From assembly GCA_021845945.1 (NCBI GenBank), contig JAJZRD010000113.1:1-11465 (forward strand): a stretch of DNA of 11,465 nt. The letters are read 5' to 3'. This DNA comes from Chloroflexota bacterium (GTDB taxonomy: Bacteria > Chloroflexota > UBA6077). Under the pieces are notes generated by a model that was not told the origin of the DNA, searched no databases, and saw only the letters and a list, made by a program, of their open reading frames with translations. A program made the position numbers and the translations under genes. The first letter of the stretch is position 1, and every line of letters begins with the position of its first letter. Shown piece by piece: positions 1 to 5,202 of the stretch.

Positions 1-142
1 TTTGCGATTGCTTCTCTGGCGCCATGTTCTTGTTGTGGTTGTCCCCCAAGAGCGACAAGCAGCACGCACGTCCGTGCGACCGACGGGGTTCACCCGACTT
101 GATCCTCCAACAATCAGCAAGGATGCAGAAAAGGAGTAAGTG

Positions 143-733
143 ATGCAGGAGATCAACGCGAAGCCCTTGGCCCCGGCACTCCTCGAGATGGATGGTATCT
201 CCAAACGCCAGATCGAGGAGCACTACACCCTCTATCAGGGGTACGTGAACAAGACCAACGAGGTCCGGTCGAAACTGGAGTCCGCGGATCGCTCCAAGGC
301 GAACCAGACCTTCAGCGATCTGCGGGAGCTGAAGGTGGAGCTGAGCTTCGCCTGGAACGGAGTGAAGCTGCACGAGCTCTACTTCGAGAACCTGGGCGGC
401 AAGGGCGGCCAGCCTGCGGGGAAGGTTCTCGCGGCGTTGGAGGCGAACTTTGGGTCCTTCGACAAGTACATCGAGGACTTGAAGGCGTCCGGCATCGCTG
501 CCAGGGGCTGGGTGGTCACGGCCCTGGACGAGGACGGCAAGATCTACAACTACGTGGCCGACTCCCACAACAGTTACGGCATCTGGAAGGCGACCCCGCT
601 GGTCGTGCTGGACACCTACGAGCACGCCTACGTCATCGACTACGGCGTGAAGCGCCCTCCTTACATCGATGCCTTCCTGAAGAACCTGAGCTGGGAGCCC
701 GTGGCCGAGCGGCTGGGGAAGGCAGGCCGGTAG
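143..733 (+). CDS. Fe/Mn-family superoxide dismutase, divergent subfamily
   Basis: Converts superoxide to hydrogen peroxide and oxygen; no signal peptide is visible, so it is probably cytoplasmic. The 196-aa protein has the family's usual length and all four expected metal ligands: His27 (in EEHYTLYQGYV), His77 (in KLHELYFENLGG), Asp157 and His161 (in LDTYEHAY). It departs from the canonical E. coli enzymes. The first-ligand helix reads HYTLYQGY instead of HYGKHHQTY and is one residue shorter, and the usual DVWEHAY is DTYEHAY. His142 lies near where Mn-type enzymes carry the active-site Gln, so the metal cannot be assigned. The ATG at 143 is preferred over the GTG at 140 because AAGGAG at 131-136 is 6 nt from the ATG and only 3 nt from the GTG. 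It stands alone, followed by a 28-bp palindrome. I see no convincing promoter in the 142 bases upstream. The family call is firm. Confidence 0.9.
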   Translation: MQEINAKPLAPALLEMDGISKRQIEEHYTLYQGYVNKTNEVRSKLESADRSKANQTFSDLRELKVELSFAWNGVKLHELYFENLGGKGGQPAGKVLAALEANFGSFDKYIEDLKASGIAARGWVVTALDEDGKIYNYVADSHNSYGIWKATPLVVLDTYEHAYVIDYGVKRPPYIDAFLKNLSWEPVAERLGKAGR

Positions 734-748
734 CCTGGTGACAAAGCC

Positions 749-776
749 GTAGGGGCGGTTCGCGAACCGCCCCTAC
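749..776. repeat. Perfect 28-bp palindrome after the superoxide dismutase gene
   Basis: Two 14-base arms (GTAGGGGCGGTTCG and its exact reverse complement) meet with no spacer. They begin 15 nt after the stop codon of the superoxide dismutase gene. As RNA the sequence would form a very stable hairpin, but no run of T follows, so it is not a standard intrinsic terminator. From memory, short palindromes of the GTAGGGGCG...CGCCCCTAC type occur as dispersed intergenic repeats in several environmental bacteria. One window cannot show whether this copy belongs to such a family. Confidence 0.8.
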
Positions 777-830
777 CGAACTTACGCCTGTCTAGCGAGA
801 CCGAGTGTCACCCCGGGCTTCCTCGTTGTG

Positions 831-836
831 TATAAT
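831..836 (+). promoter_or_regulatory. Perfect -10 hexamer upstream of the GNAT gene
   Basis: The sequence holds an exact TATAAT in an otherwise G+C-rich spacer, 111 nt upstream of the acetyltransferase start. No good -35 box lies 16-18 nt upstream; the nearest candidates, such as TGTCAC at 806-811, are weak and badly spaced. The call rests on the -10 match and the A+T-rich context alone. Confidence 0.4.
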
Positions 837-947
837 GATCCCCTGCTCTTCTACGTGTGTGCCTCGATTCCTCCGGCAAGGTAATGAGACAGTTGCTGAG
901 CTACCTGCCCGTGTGGATCGCTCGAGCCGACCTCTAGGAGTCTGGTC

Positions 948-1568
948 ATGAGCACACAATCGCCAGTCCTGATCGATGTACCCGAGGAACTAGACGGCCC
1001 CAGGATACGGCTTCGGCCCTTCCGCGCCGACGATGCTCTTGCCCTTTGGGAGGCCATCGAGGAGAGCCGTGAGAGGCTGGAACCCTGGATGCCCTGGGTA
1101 CAGAGCGACCGTTCGGTGGAGGATGTGCGGCTCTTTGTGGCTCGGGCTCAGGCCGAGTGGCTACTGCGAGAGAACCTCCACATGGGGATACTCGACCGGA
1201 ATGGTCGCCGTCTTCTGGGAGTGGGCGGCTTTCACCATCTGGATTGGGGAATTCGCTCCTTCGAGATCGGCTACTGGCTCCGCACCTCAGCGGAGGGGCA
1301 AGGCTACATGCAGGAGGCTGTTCAACTTCTGACCCGCGTGGCCTTCGGTACCCTCGACGCCAACCGGGTGGAGATCCATGTAGATCCCCGCAACGTCCGC
1401 AGCTGCAACGTTGCCCGTCGGCTCGGCTTCGTTCTGGAGGGAACTCTCCGCAACTGCGCCCCCGACGGCTATGGGCTACCCTCCGATCGCCACGTCTTCG
1501 GGCTCACGCCGGCGGACTACCCAGGTCTCGATTGGGTGCGCTCCTTGTCTGCGGAGGTTCCACAGTAG
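948..1568 (+). CDS. GNAT-family N-acetyltransferase, RimJ/RimL-like
   Basis: Probably transfers an acetyl group from acetyl-CoA to an amine, either a protein N-terminus or a small molecule; the substrate cannot be read from the sequence. The 206-aa protein has the RimJ/RimL layout. RIRLRPFRADDA (about residues 19-30) is the first strand and helix. EIGYWLRTSAEGQGYM (106-121) carries the acetyl-CoA pyrophosphate-binding loop. NVRSCNVARRLGFVLEG (149-165) is the C-terminal motif usual in this subgroup. The ATG at 948 follows AGGAG at 936-940 with 7 nt spacing. A TATAAT at 831-836 may drive it. It lies 214 nt beyond the superoxide dismutase gene and is probably a separate unit. RimJ/RimL-like proteins often turn out not to modify ribosomal proteins, so the name is only a family label. 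Confidence 0.88.
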   Translation: MSTQSPVLIDVPEELDGPRIRLRPFRADDALALWEAIEESRERLEPWMPWVQSDRSVEDVRLFVARAQAEWLLRENLHMGILDRNGRRLLGVGGFHHLDWGIRSFEIGYWLRTSAEGQGYMQEAVQLLTRVAFGTLDANRVEIHVDPRNVRSCNVARRLGFVLEGTLRNCAPDGYGLPSDRHVFGLTPADYPGLDWVRSLSAEVPQ

Positions 1569-1909
1569 GACTGGCGAAGGGTTGCGGCGAGCGGCCGTGG
1601 ACTCTATGGTGAGGCGCAACATGTCACGGAGTCTACTGAGTTCGCGCGCCCGTCGTCATCTCGCCCGTCTCGACCGCAGGGTTGGGGCAACCCCGCCTAC
1701 TTGAAGCAAATGGATCACACTTTGCCGATGAGCCCTGGGAGCAGCGCTGCGTGTCATTGCGGCTAGGCCGTAGGAGTGATACAGTTGTAGCATCGTTTCT
1801 CGCGGAGGGTCTGAACGGGGTCGGTCCCCGCGCCCTTCGATCCCCAGTAGCTACACTCTCGGTTCGGTAGGAAGGGCCGCTGGAACCCAGGGGCCCGCGA
1901 GGATGGGGG
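1569..1909 (+). other. Gene-free stretch upstream of flgM
   Basis: I find no convincing gene in these 341 bases on either strand; the open frames lack codon bias and ribosome binding sites. There are two small hairpins: GGGTTG/CAACCC at 1679-1693 and CGGGG/CCCCG at 1816-1830. GCCGATGA at 1724-1731 resembles the -10 element of sigma-28 promoters (GCCGATAA), but the matching -35 element is poor. The stretch probably holds the end of the GNAT transcript and the flgM leader. Confidence 0.4.
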
Positions 1910-2209
1910 ATGGATAGAATCGAGCAATCCGGTGTGGATCCCGCGCAGCGAGACCCGGTCCATAGGACGCCCCGACCCAACCCTCGGGTCGGTGGAAGCC
2001 ACGAACGGCACAACCAGAGCGCTCCTGCCGATCAGATCGCCCTCTCGGAGAGGGCGAGGCTTCTGAGCCGGTTGGGGCAGGCCGTCGACGAAGCCCCCGA
2101 CGTCCGCGAGGACAAGGTGCGGGAGCTCCAACAGGCCATAGAGAAGGGGAGCTACGTGCTGGACAGCCGGGAGATCGCGGAGCACATGCTCGGACGCAAG
2201 GAGCAGTAG
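1910..2209 (+). CDS. flgM: Anti-sigma-28 factor FlgM
   Basis: FlgM binds the flagellar sigma factor FliA (sigma-28) and holds it inactive until the hook-basal body is finished and FlgM is exported. The 99-aa protein matches the family's size and layout: a polar, probably disordered N-terminal half (residues 1-42), then the sigma-binding region. That region begins with the conserved ALS (44-46) and includes DVREDKVRELQQAI (64-77), GSYVLD (80-85) and REIAEHML (87-94). The start is the ATG at 1910 with G-rich sequence just upstream; an ATG at 1903 runs into a stop after four codons. No flagellar gene lies next to it in this window, which is unusual because flgM often sits beside flgN or flgK. 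A weak sigma-28-like -10 element lies about 180 nt upstream. Confidence 0.82.
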   Translation: MDRIEQSGVDPAQRDPVHRTPRPNPRVGGSHERHNQSAPADQIALSERARLLSRLGQAVDEAPDVREDKVRELQQAIEKGSYVLDSREIAEHMLGRKEQ

Positions 2210-2274
2210 GCGAGCATCTTGCGCCGAGTCCGCACGGCAGAGCAATCTGTAATCACATTGTAAGCTGGCTTGCC

Positions 2275-2508
2275 TTGGCCAAATACAGAGGGGTGTCCTC
2301 CGCCCACTACTTCGCCATCTCGGTTCCGGAGGGCTCCGCCTCGGCCTTCACCTACTTCGAGGCAGGGGACGTGAGCAGGCCGGTGCCAACCTATCTGGCT
2401 ACCCAGATCGTGTCCCGACACCTGGGCAGCGACCTGGTTCGGAGCACCGTCTCGGGCGGCAGTTGGGTGGAGGCCCCCGCCGGGGCGCCCCCCACCCACG
2501 GTGCCCTG
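2275..2508 (+). pseudogene. Coding-looking remnant between flgM and groES, unrecognised
   Basis: In the + strand frame starting at 2275, about 75 codons show the base pattern of a real gene here: most third positions are G or C, and the composition is balanced and protein-like (for example GVSSAHYFAIS, then SAFTYFEAGD, then TYLATQIVSRHLG). Neither opposite-strand frame looks as good. There is no ATG and no properly spaced ribosome binding site; the possible starts are TTG at 2275 or GTG at 2293. The frame has no stop before it runs antisense through all of groES. I do not recognise the protein. It could be the decayed or truncated end of a gene whose 3' part was lost. Chance openness of a G+C-rich frame is the main alternative. 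Confidence 0.3.
2464..2498 (-). terminator. Imperfect G+C-rich hairpin just after groES
   Basis: The 7-bp arms TGGGTGG/CCACCCA enclose a second 5-bp stem, GCCCC/GGGGC. The hairpin begins 10 nt past the groES stop codon on the - strand. No T-tract follows in the direction of transcription, so intrinsic termination is uncertain; it may instead stabilise the 3' end of the mRNA. Confidence 0.35.
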
Positions 2509-2787
2509 CTACTCCCGCACGAGGGCAAGGACCTCGTTGCGGGCCAGCACCAGCACCTTCTTGCCGTTCAATTCGACCTCGTCGCCGGTGTACTTCCCAT
2601 AGAGGATGCGGTCTCCTTCCTTGATCTTCTCCCGCAAGTCCTCGTCGGTGCCCACTGCCAGGACCGTGCCCGTTCGAGGCTTCTCCTTCGCCGTGTCCGG
2701 CAGGTAGAGGCCGGAGGCGGTCTTCTGCTCCGCACCGTCCTCATCCACCTGCACCAACAGCCTATCGTCGAGGGGCTCGATGCGCAT
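2509..2787 (-). CDS. groS: Co-chaperonin GroES (10 kDa chaperonin)
   Basis: GroES caps the GroEL folding chamber as a seven-membered ring in the cytoplasm. The 92-aa protein is close to the usual 94-97 aa. It has the N-terminal IEPLDDRLLV strand (3-12), a mobile loop at about residues 16-33 with the GroEL-contacting hydrophobic tripeptide as LYL (27-29, usually IVL), the RTGTVLAVG segment (38-46), KEGDRILYGKYTG (56-68) and a typical C-terminus ending in EVLALVRE. The ATG at 2787 follows GGGAG with 7 nt spacing. Only 14 nt separate it from the glutaredoxin gene upstream on the same strand, so the two are probably co-transcribed. groEL does not follow; the next - strand sequence is a hairpin and then an opposing remnant. 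This may therefore be an extra groES copy or one split from groEL. Confidence 0.95.
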   Translation of the reverse strand: MRIEPLDDRLLVQVDEDGAEQKTASGLYLPDTAKEKPRTGTVLAVGTDEDLREKIKEGDRILYGKYTGDEVELNGKKVLVLARNEVLALVRE

Positions 2788-2801
2788 CTCTGTTCTCCCT
2801 T

Positions 2802-3053
2802 CTAATTCTTGATGCCCAGCAGTCTATCGATCTCCGCCTGGTTGAAACCGACCACCGGTCGGCTGCCGATCAGGGTCACCGGTACCCCCATCTGCCCCGT
2901 CACACGAGCCATGTCCCGGGCCGCGGCCTGGTCCCTGGACACGTCCGCCTCTCGGAACTTGAAGCCTTTGCTCTGGAGGTATTGCTTGACCCGGCGGCAC
3001 CAGGGTCAAGTGGGTGTTGTGAAAACGACAATCCTTGGTTGACTTTCGACCAT
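2802..3053 (-). CDS. Glutaredoxin-like protein with in-frame UGA (probable selenocysteine, UPWC active site)
   Basis: A small thiol-disulfide oxidoreductase of the YruB/NrdH-like glutaredoxin type, 83 aa if UGA is read through. It begins MVESQPRIVVFTTPT, then UGA as codon 16 (bases 3006-3008), then PWCRRVKQYLQSKGF. UGA replaces the first, nucleophilic cysteine of the CPWC motif; Cys19 remains. Downstream it is a textbook glutaredoxin: GQMGVPVTLIG with the cis-proline (Pro58) and RPVVGFNQAEIDRLL (65-79). The ATG at 3053 has AAGGAG 6 nt upstream. Codons on both sides of the UGA are biased like those of real genes, with no other stop or frameshift. A perfect 8-bp stem encloses the UGA. These points favour selenocysteine insertion, which needs selA, selB, selC and selD; none is in this window. 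A TGC-to-TGA nonsense mutation or sequencing error would look the same. The gene lies 33 nt after a recombinase remnant and 14 nt before groES. Confidence 0.8.
2985..3010 (-). promoter_or_regulatory. Hairpin enclosing the in-frame UGA, candidate SECIS element
   Basis: On the - strand, CUUGACCC and GGGUCAAG form a perfect 8-bp stem around a 10-base loop (UGGUGCCGCC). GG/CC pairing inside the loop could leave a 5-base apical loop. The UGA codon is part of the 5' arm. Bacterial selenocysteine-insertion hairpins do lie within the coding sequence at or just after the UGA and usually have a G early in the loop; here G is the second base of the 10-base loop. The distance from UGA to loop is shorter than in the standard E. 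coli-type model, so this is a candidate rather than a clean match. Confidence 0.45.
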
Positions 3054-3086
3054 CTCGATCTCCTTATCGCTGTGGGCTCCCGCGGC

Positions 3087-4253
3087 CTACCCGCTCGCTG
3101 GAGCCTGCATCCCTGGCCGTCCGAGCCCCGTCCCGGGCTCTTTCAGTCGAAGGTCGCAGATCACCTGTTGGCTGCCCTCTTCTCGAAACAGCCGGACGGA
3201 TCGAACGAAGTGCCTCAGCAGCTGCTTCTGCCGCTCGACGGGCACTCCCTGAATGTCCCGGGCCTGTTCGACCATCTCGGCCTCGTACGCCCAGAGGCCC
3301 ATCTCCGCCTCGGCTTCCCGAAGCTCCCTCTCCAACGCCTCGACCGGCTCCCCCGCCCGCCGGCCTTCCCGATCCGAGTCGGCTCGCTGCTGGCCCTGCC
3401 GGGCACGGCAGGCCGCCGCTGCCGCCACCCCTTCTCGCGCTTCACGGGCTCTGTTTGCCGCGGCTTCCCGATCCGCCTCGACCCGCTGCTGCCTGGTCTC
3501 CAGCCCTCGAAGAAACTCCTCCCGGAAGCGAGCGAGAACGATCCGATCGACCACGCCCTGCTGAAGGTACCCGCAGTTGCAGCCTCGTTTGCCCTTCTTC
3601 CGCCGGCCCGAGCAGCAGTAGTAGACGCAGCCGTCACCCCGGCCCCTGTGCCCCACGATGCTCTGGCCGCAACGACAGCAGGCGATTCCGGACAGCAGAT
3701 GGCTGCTGGAGAAAGCCCGACCCGACGTCCCCCTCGCCGCACCCGGTCGCGAGGCGCGGATCAGTTGGGCCACGGCCCACTCCTCCCTCGACACGATGGC
3801 CGGAAGGGCATCCTGAAGCACAACCTTGGGCTCATGGTGGAGGTAGAAAGGCTCGCCCTCCCGCCTCCCGTGGCTGGGGTTTCGCGAGCTGCGCCCGTAC
3901 TGCAACTCCCCACGGTAGATGGGGTTCTCCAGGATCTTCCTCACCGTGCCCTGGCCCCACCGTCTCCCACGTCGGAAGCAGCTCCCCTCCTCGTTCAGAC
4001 GGCGGGCGATGTTGATGACCCCGCAACCCTGGCGATGAAGCGCGTAGATTCGGCGGACCACCCCGGCCTCGGCGGGATCCACGACGAAGGCACCGGACTC
4101 CGGGTCGCTCCCGTATCCGTAAGGGGGCTTGAAACCGGGGTTCTTGCCCTCCCTGGCACGCATCAACTTGCCGGAAAGCGCTCCCACCGCCGGCAGGTCG
4201 TCCTCGCACCCGGGCCGCTCGCTATTGGGATCGATCGGTCGCTTTCCGCTCAC
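3087..4253 (-). CDS. Large serine recombinase lacking its catalytic domain
   Basis: Large serine recombinases cut and rejoin DNA for phage or mobile-element integration. This 388-aa product keeps only the DNA-binding part. Numbering from the GTG at 4253, the Recombinase domain spans about residues 40-145 (it starts at GFKPPYGY and includes GTVRKILENPIYRGELQYG). A zinc-ribbon domain follows at about 186-227, with Cys192, Cys195, Cys213 and Cys225. A long Ala/Arg/Glu-rich coiled coil covers about 245-350. The N-terminal resolvase domain with the catalytic serine (about 150 aa, normally opening with an R-V-S motif) is absent. Just before the Recombinase domain there is only its usual lead-in (LSGKLMRAR), and the upstream DNA does not encode the missing part. 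The frame stays open to a GTG at 4361, but that codon overlaps a likely promoter, so the GTG at 4253 (AGGTGA nearby) is preferred. It is probably a non-functional remnant, or a DNA-binding derivative. Confidence 0.75.
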   Translation of the reverse strand: MSGKRPIDPNSERPGCEDDLPAVGALSGKLMRAREGKNPGFKPPYGYGSDPESGAFVVDPAEAGVVRRIYALHRQGCGVINIARRLNEEGSCFRRGRRWGQGTVRKILENPIYRGELQYGRSSRNPSHGRREGEPFYLHHEPKVVLQDALPAIVSREEWAVAQLIRASRPGAARGTSGRAFSSSHLLSGIACCRCGQSIVGHRGRGDGCVYYCCSGRRKKGKRGCNCGYLQQGVVDRIVLARFREEFLRGLETRQQRVEADREAAANRAREAREGVAAAAACRARQGQQRADSDREGRRAGEPVEALERELREAEAEMGLWAYEAEMVEQARDIQGVPVERQKQLLRHFVRSVRLFREEGSQQVICDLRLKEPGTGLGRPGMQAPASG

Positions 4254-4351
4254 CCCTGTTCTCACCTGCCTCGAGTCTCGTCGTAGCTCCCCTGCCGCTA
4301 ACCGGCAGGATGGGCCGGTCCCCCCAACCCCGGGTCTACGGCTCGGGACAC

Positions 4352-4380
4352 AGTGTATCACGCGTTGATGTTACTGTCAC
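4352..4380 (-). promoter_or_regulatory. Sigma-70-type promoter in front of the recombinase remnant
   Basis: On the - strand GTGACA (bases 4375-4380, 5 of 6 against TTGACA) is followed after exactly 17 nt by TACACT (4352-4357, 4 of 6 against TATAAT). The predicted transcript would start near 4345 and could carry the recombinase remnant, glutaredoxin and groES, all on the same strand with gaps of 33 and 14 nt. Confidence 0.5.
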
Positions 4381-4508
4381 TACATCCGCGTCTTCACTCT
4401 ATCCCGGTCTTCGCGCGGACGGGGGAAACGATCCTCCCCTTCTCCTGGCTGGCGTGGCCGGCAGCCAAAAGGCTGATCTTCTGCCCCTTCGAGCCCCACA
4501 GACAGCAG

Positions 4509-4534
4509 AGGGGGTGGCCGGTTGGCCACCCCCT
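4509..4534 (-). terminator. Strong hairpin downstream of the zinc-ribbon gene
   Basis: Perfect 11-bp arms AGGGGGTGGCC/GGCCACCCCCT with a 4-base loop, about 40 nt past the zinc-ribbon stop codon. The sequence beyond it in the direction of transcription (CTGCTGTCTGTGG) is only mildly T-rich, so it lacks a classic T-tract. Its position between two - strand genes, just before the next promoter, supports a terminator role. Confidence 0.6.
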
Positions 4535-4575
4535 GGGTTAGACGCTATTACCTTCTGGGATGCTGGGCTAGCTGC

Positions 4576-4941
4576 CTACCAGCGGCTGCGACCGCCGCCG
4601 CGGCTGCCTCCGTACCCGCCCCCGTTGGAGGACCGCTGGGAGGAGTAGCAGTCGGAGCAGTAAACGGGCCTGTCGCCGCTAGGCTGGAACGGCACCTGGG
4701 TAGCCTTCCCGCACTGGGCGCACACGGCCGGGAACATCTCCCGCTCCCTGCGCTCGTACCCACCGCTGGAATAGCCACCGCCGGAATAGCCACCGCCGCG
4801 GGTGGCCTTGCGGGCCGCGCGGCACTCCGGGCACCGGCCCGGCTCGTTGGTGAAGCCCTTCTGTGCGAAGAACTCCTGCTCGCTCGCCGTGAAGATGAAC
4901 TCGTTGCCACAGTCGCGACAGGTGAGGCTCTTGTCTTGCAT
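4576..4941 (-). CDS. Double zinc-ribbon protein (zinc-ribbon plus CxxC-x17-CxxC domain) with Gly/Ser-rich linkers
   Basis: Small 121-aa protein with two predicted zinc-binding domains. Numbering from the ATG at 4941, the first is at about residues 1-42: DKSLTCRDCGNEF opens it and GRCPECRAARK closes it, matching the probable zinc-ribbon family seen in many environmental bacteria. A Gly/Ser/Tyr-rich linker of repeated GGGYS-like units follows (about 48-62). The second is at about 66-99, with REMFPAVCAQCGK and PVYCSDCY, the two CxxC pairs 17 residues apart. The tail is Gly/Arg/Ser-rich (about 104-121), like RGG-type nucleic-acid-binding tails. The biological role of the family is not established; RNA or DNA binding is an inference. 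The frame could also start at a TTG at 4962, but family members usually begin close to the DKSLTC motif. A good extended -10 promoter lies 138 nt upstream, leaving a long leader, and a strong hairpin follows the gene. Confidence 0.8.
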   Translation of the reverse strand: MQDKSLTCRDCGNEFIFTASEQEFFAQKGFTNEPGRCPECRAARKATRGGGYSGGGYSSGGYERREREMFPAVCAQCGKATQVPFQPSGDRPVYCSDCYSSQRSSNGGGYGGSRGGGRSRW

Positions 4942-5078
4942 GTTGGTTACGCTGACTCCCAATAGAGTTTAGTGCTTGGAACGATCCGTCAGCGCGATGG
5001 GTTTCGGGGGAGGGGTCTGAACGAACGAACCACTAACCCTGCTGCCTTGGCGAACTGCGGAACTTTACCAGCAATATT

Positions 5079-5107
5079 CTTATACCACAGTTGGCTGTTC
5101 AATGCAA
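5079..5107 (-). promoter_or_regulatory. Extended -10 promoter for the zinc-ribbon gene
   Basis: On the - strand TATAAG (5079-5084) is preceded directly by TGG, an extended -10 element. TTGCAT (5102-5107) lies 17 nt upstream as a weak -35. The predicted start near 5072 gives a leader of about 130 nt before the ATG at 4941, long for a small gene. Confidence 0.55.
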
Positions 5108-5202
5108 TGCGCATCGTCCTGTTCCTCGCCAGGAAGATCACGACGAAGTCTCAACTGCACGCCACGTCCGCCATTCGATCGACCGGCCTACTGCCGCTCG
5201 CT

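Noticed and set aside
1..142. Possible end or start of a gene at the left edge, including a - strand ATG at 23-25
   Set aside because: Too little sequence is visible, no ribosome binding site is well placed and no frame shows a known motif.
1157..1612. Second + strand frame inside the acetyltransferase gene
   Set aside because: It is an Arg/Pro/Ser-rich out-of-frame shadow of the GNAT gene.
1763..2245. Long - strand frame opposite flgM
   Set aside because: It has no codon bias, no start signal and no domain, and is antisense to a well-supported flgM.
2982..4286. Open + strand frame of 434 codons opposite the recombinase
   Set aside because: It is the antisense of a gene with clear Recombinase and zinc-ribbon motifs; its own translation is Pro/Leu/Ala-rich with no recognisable domain.
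4942..4962. TTG start at 4962 for the zinc-ribbon protein
   Set aside because: No well-placed ribosome binding site supports it, and the family normally begins just before the DKSLTC motif, as the ATG at 4941 does.
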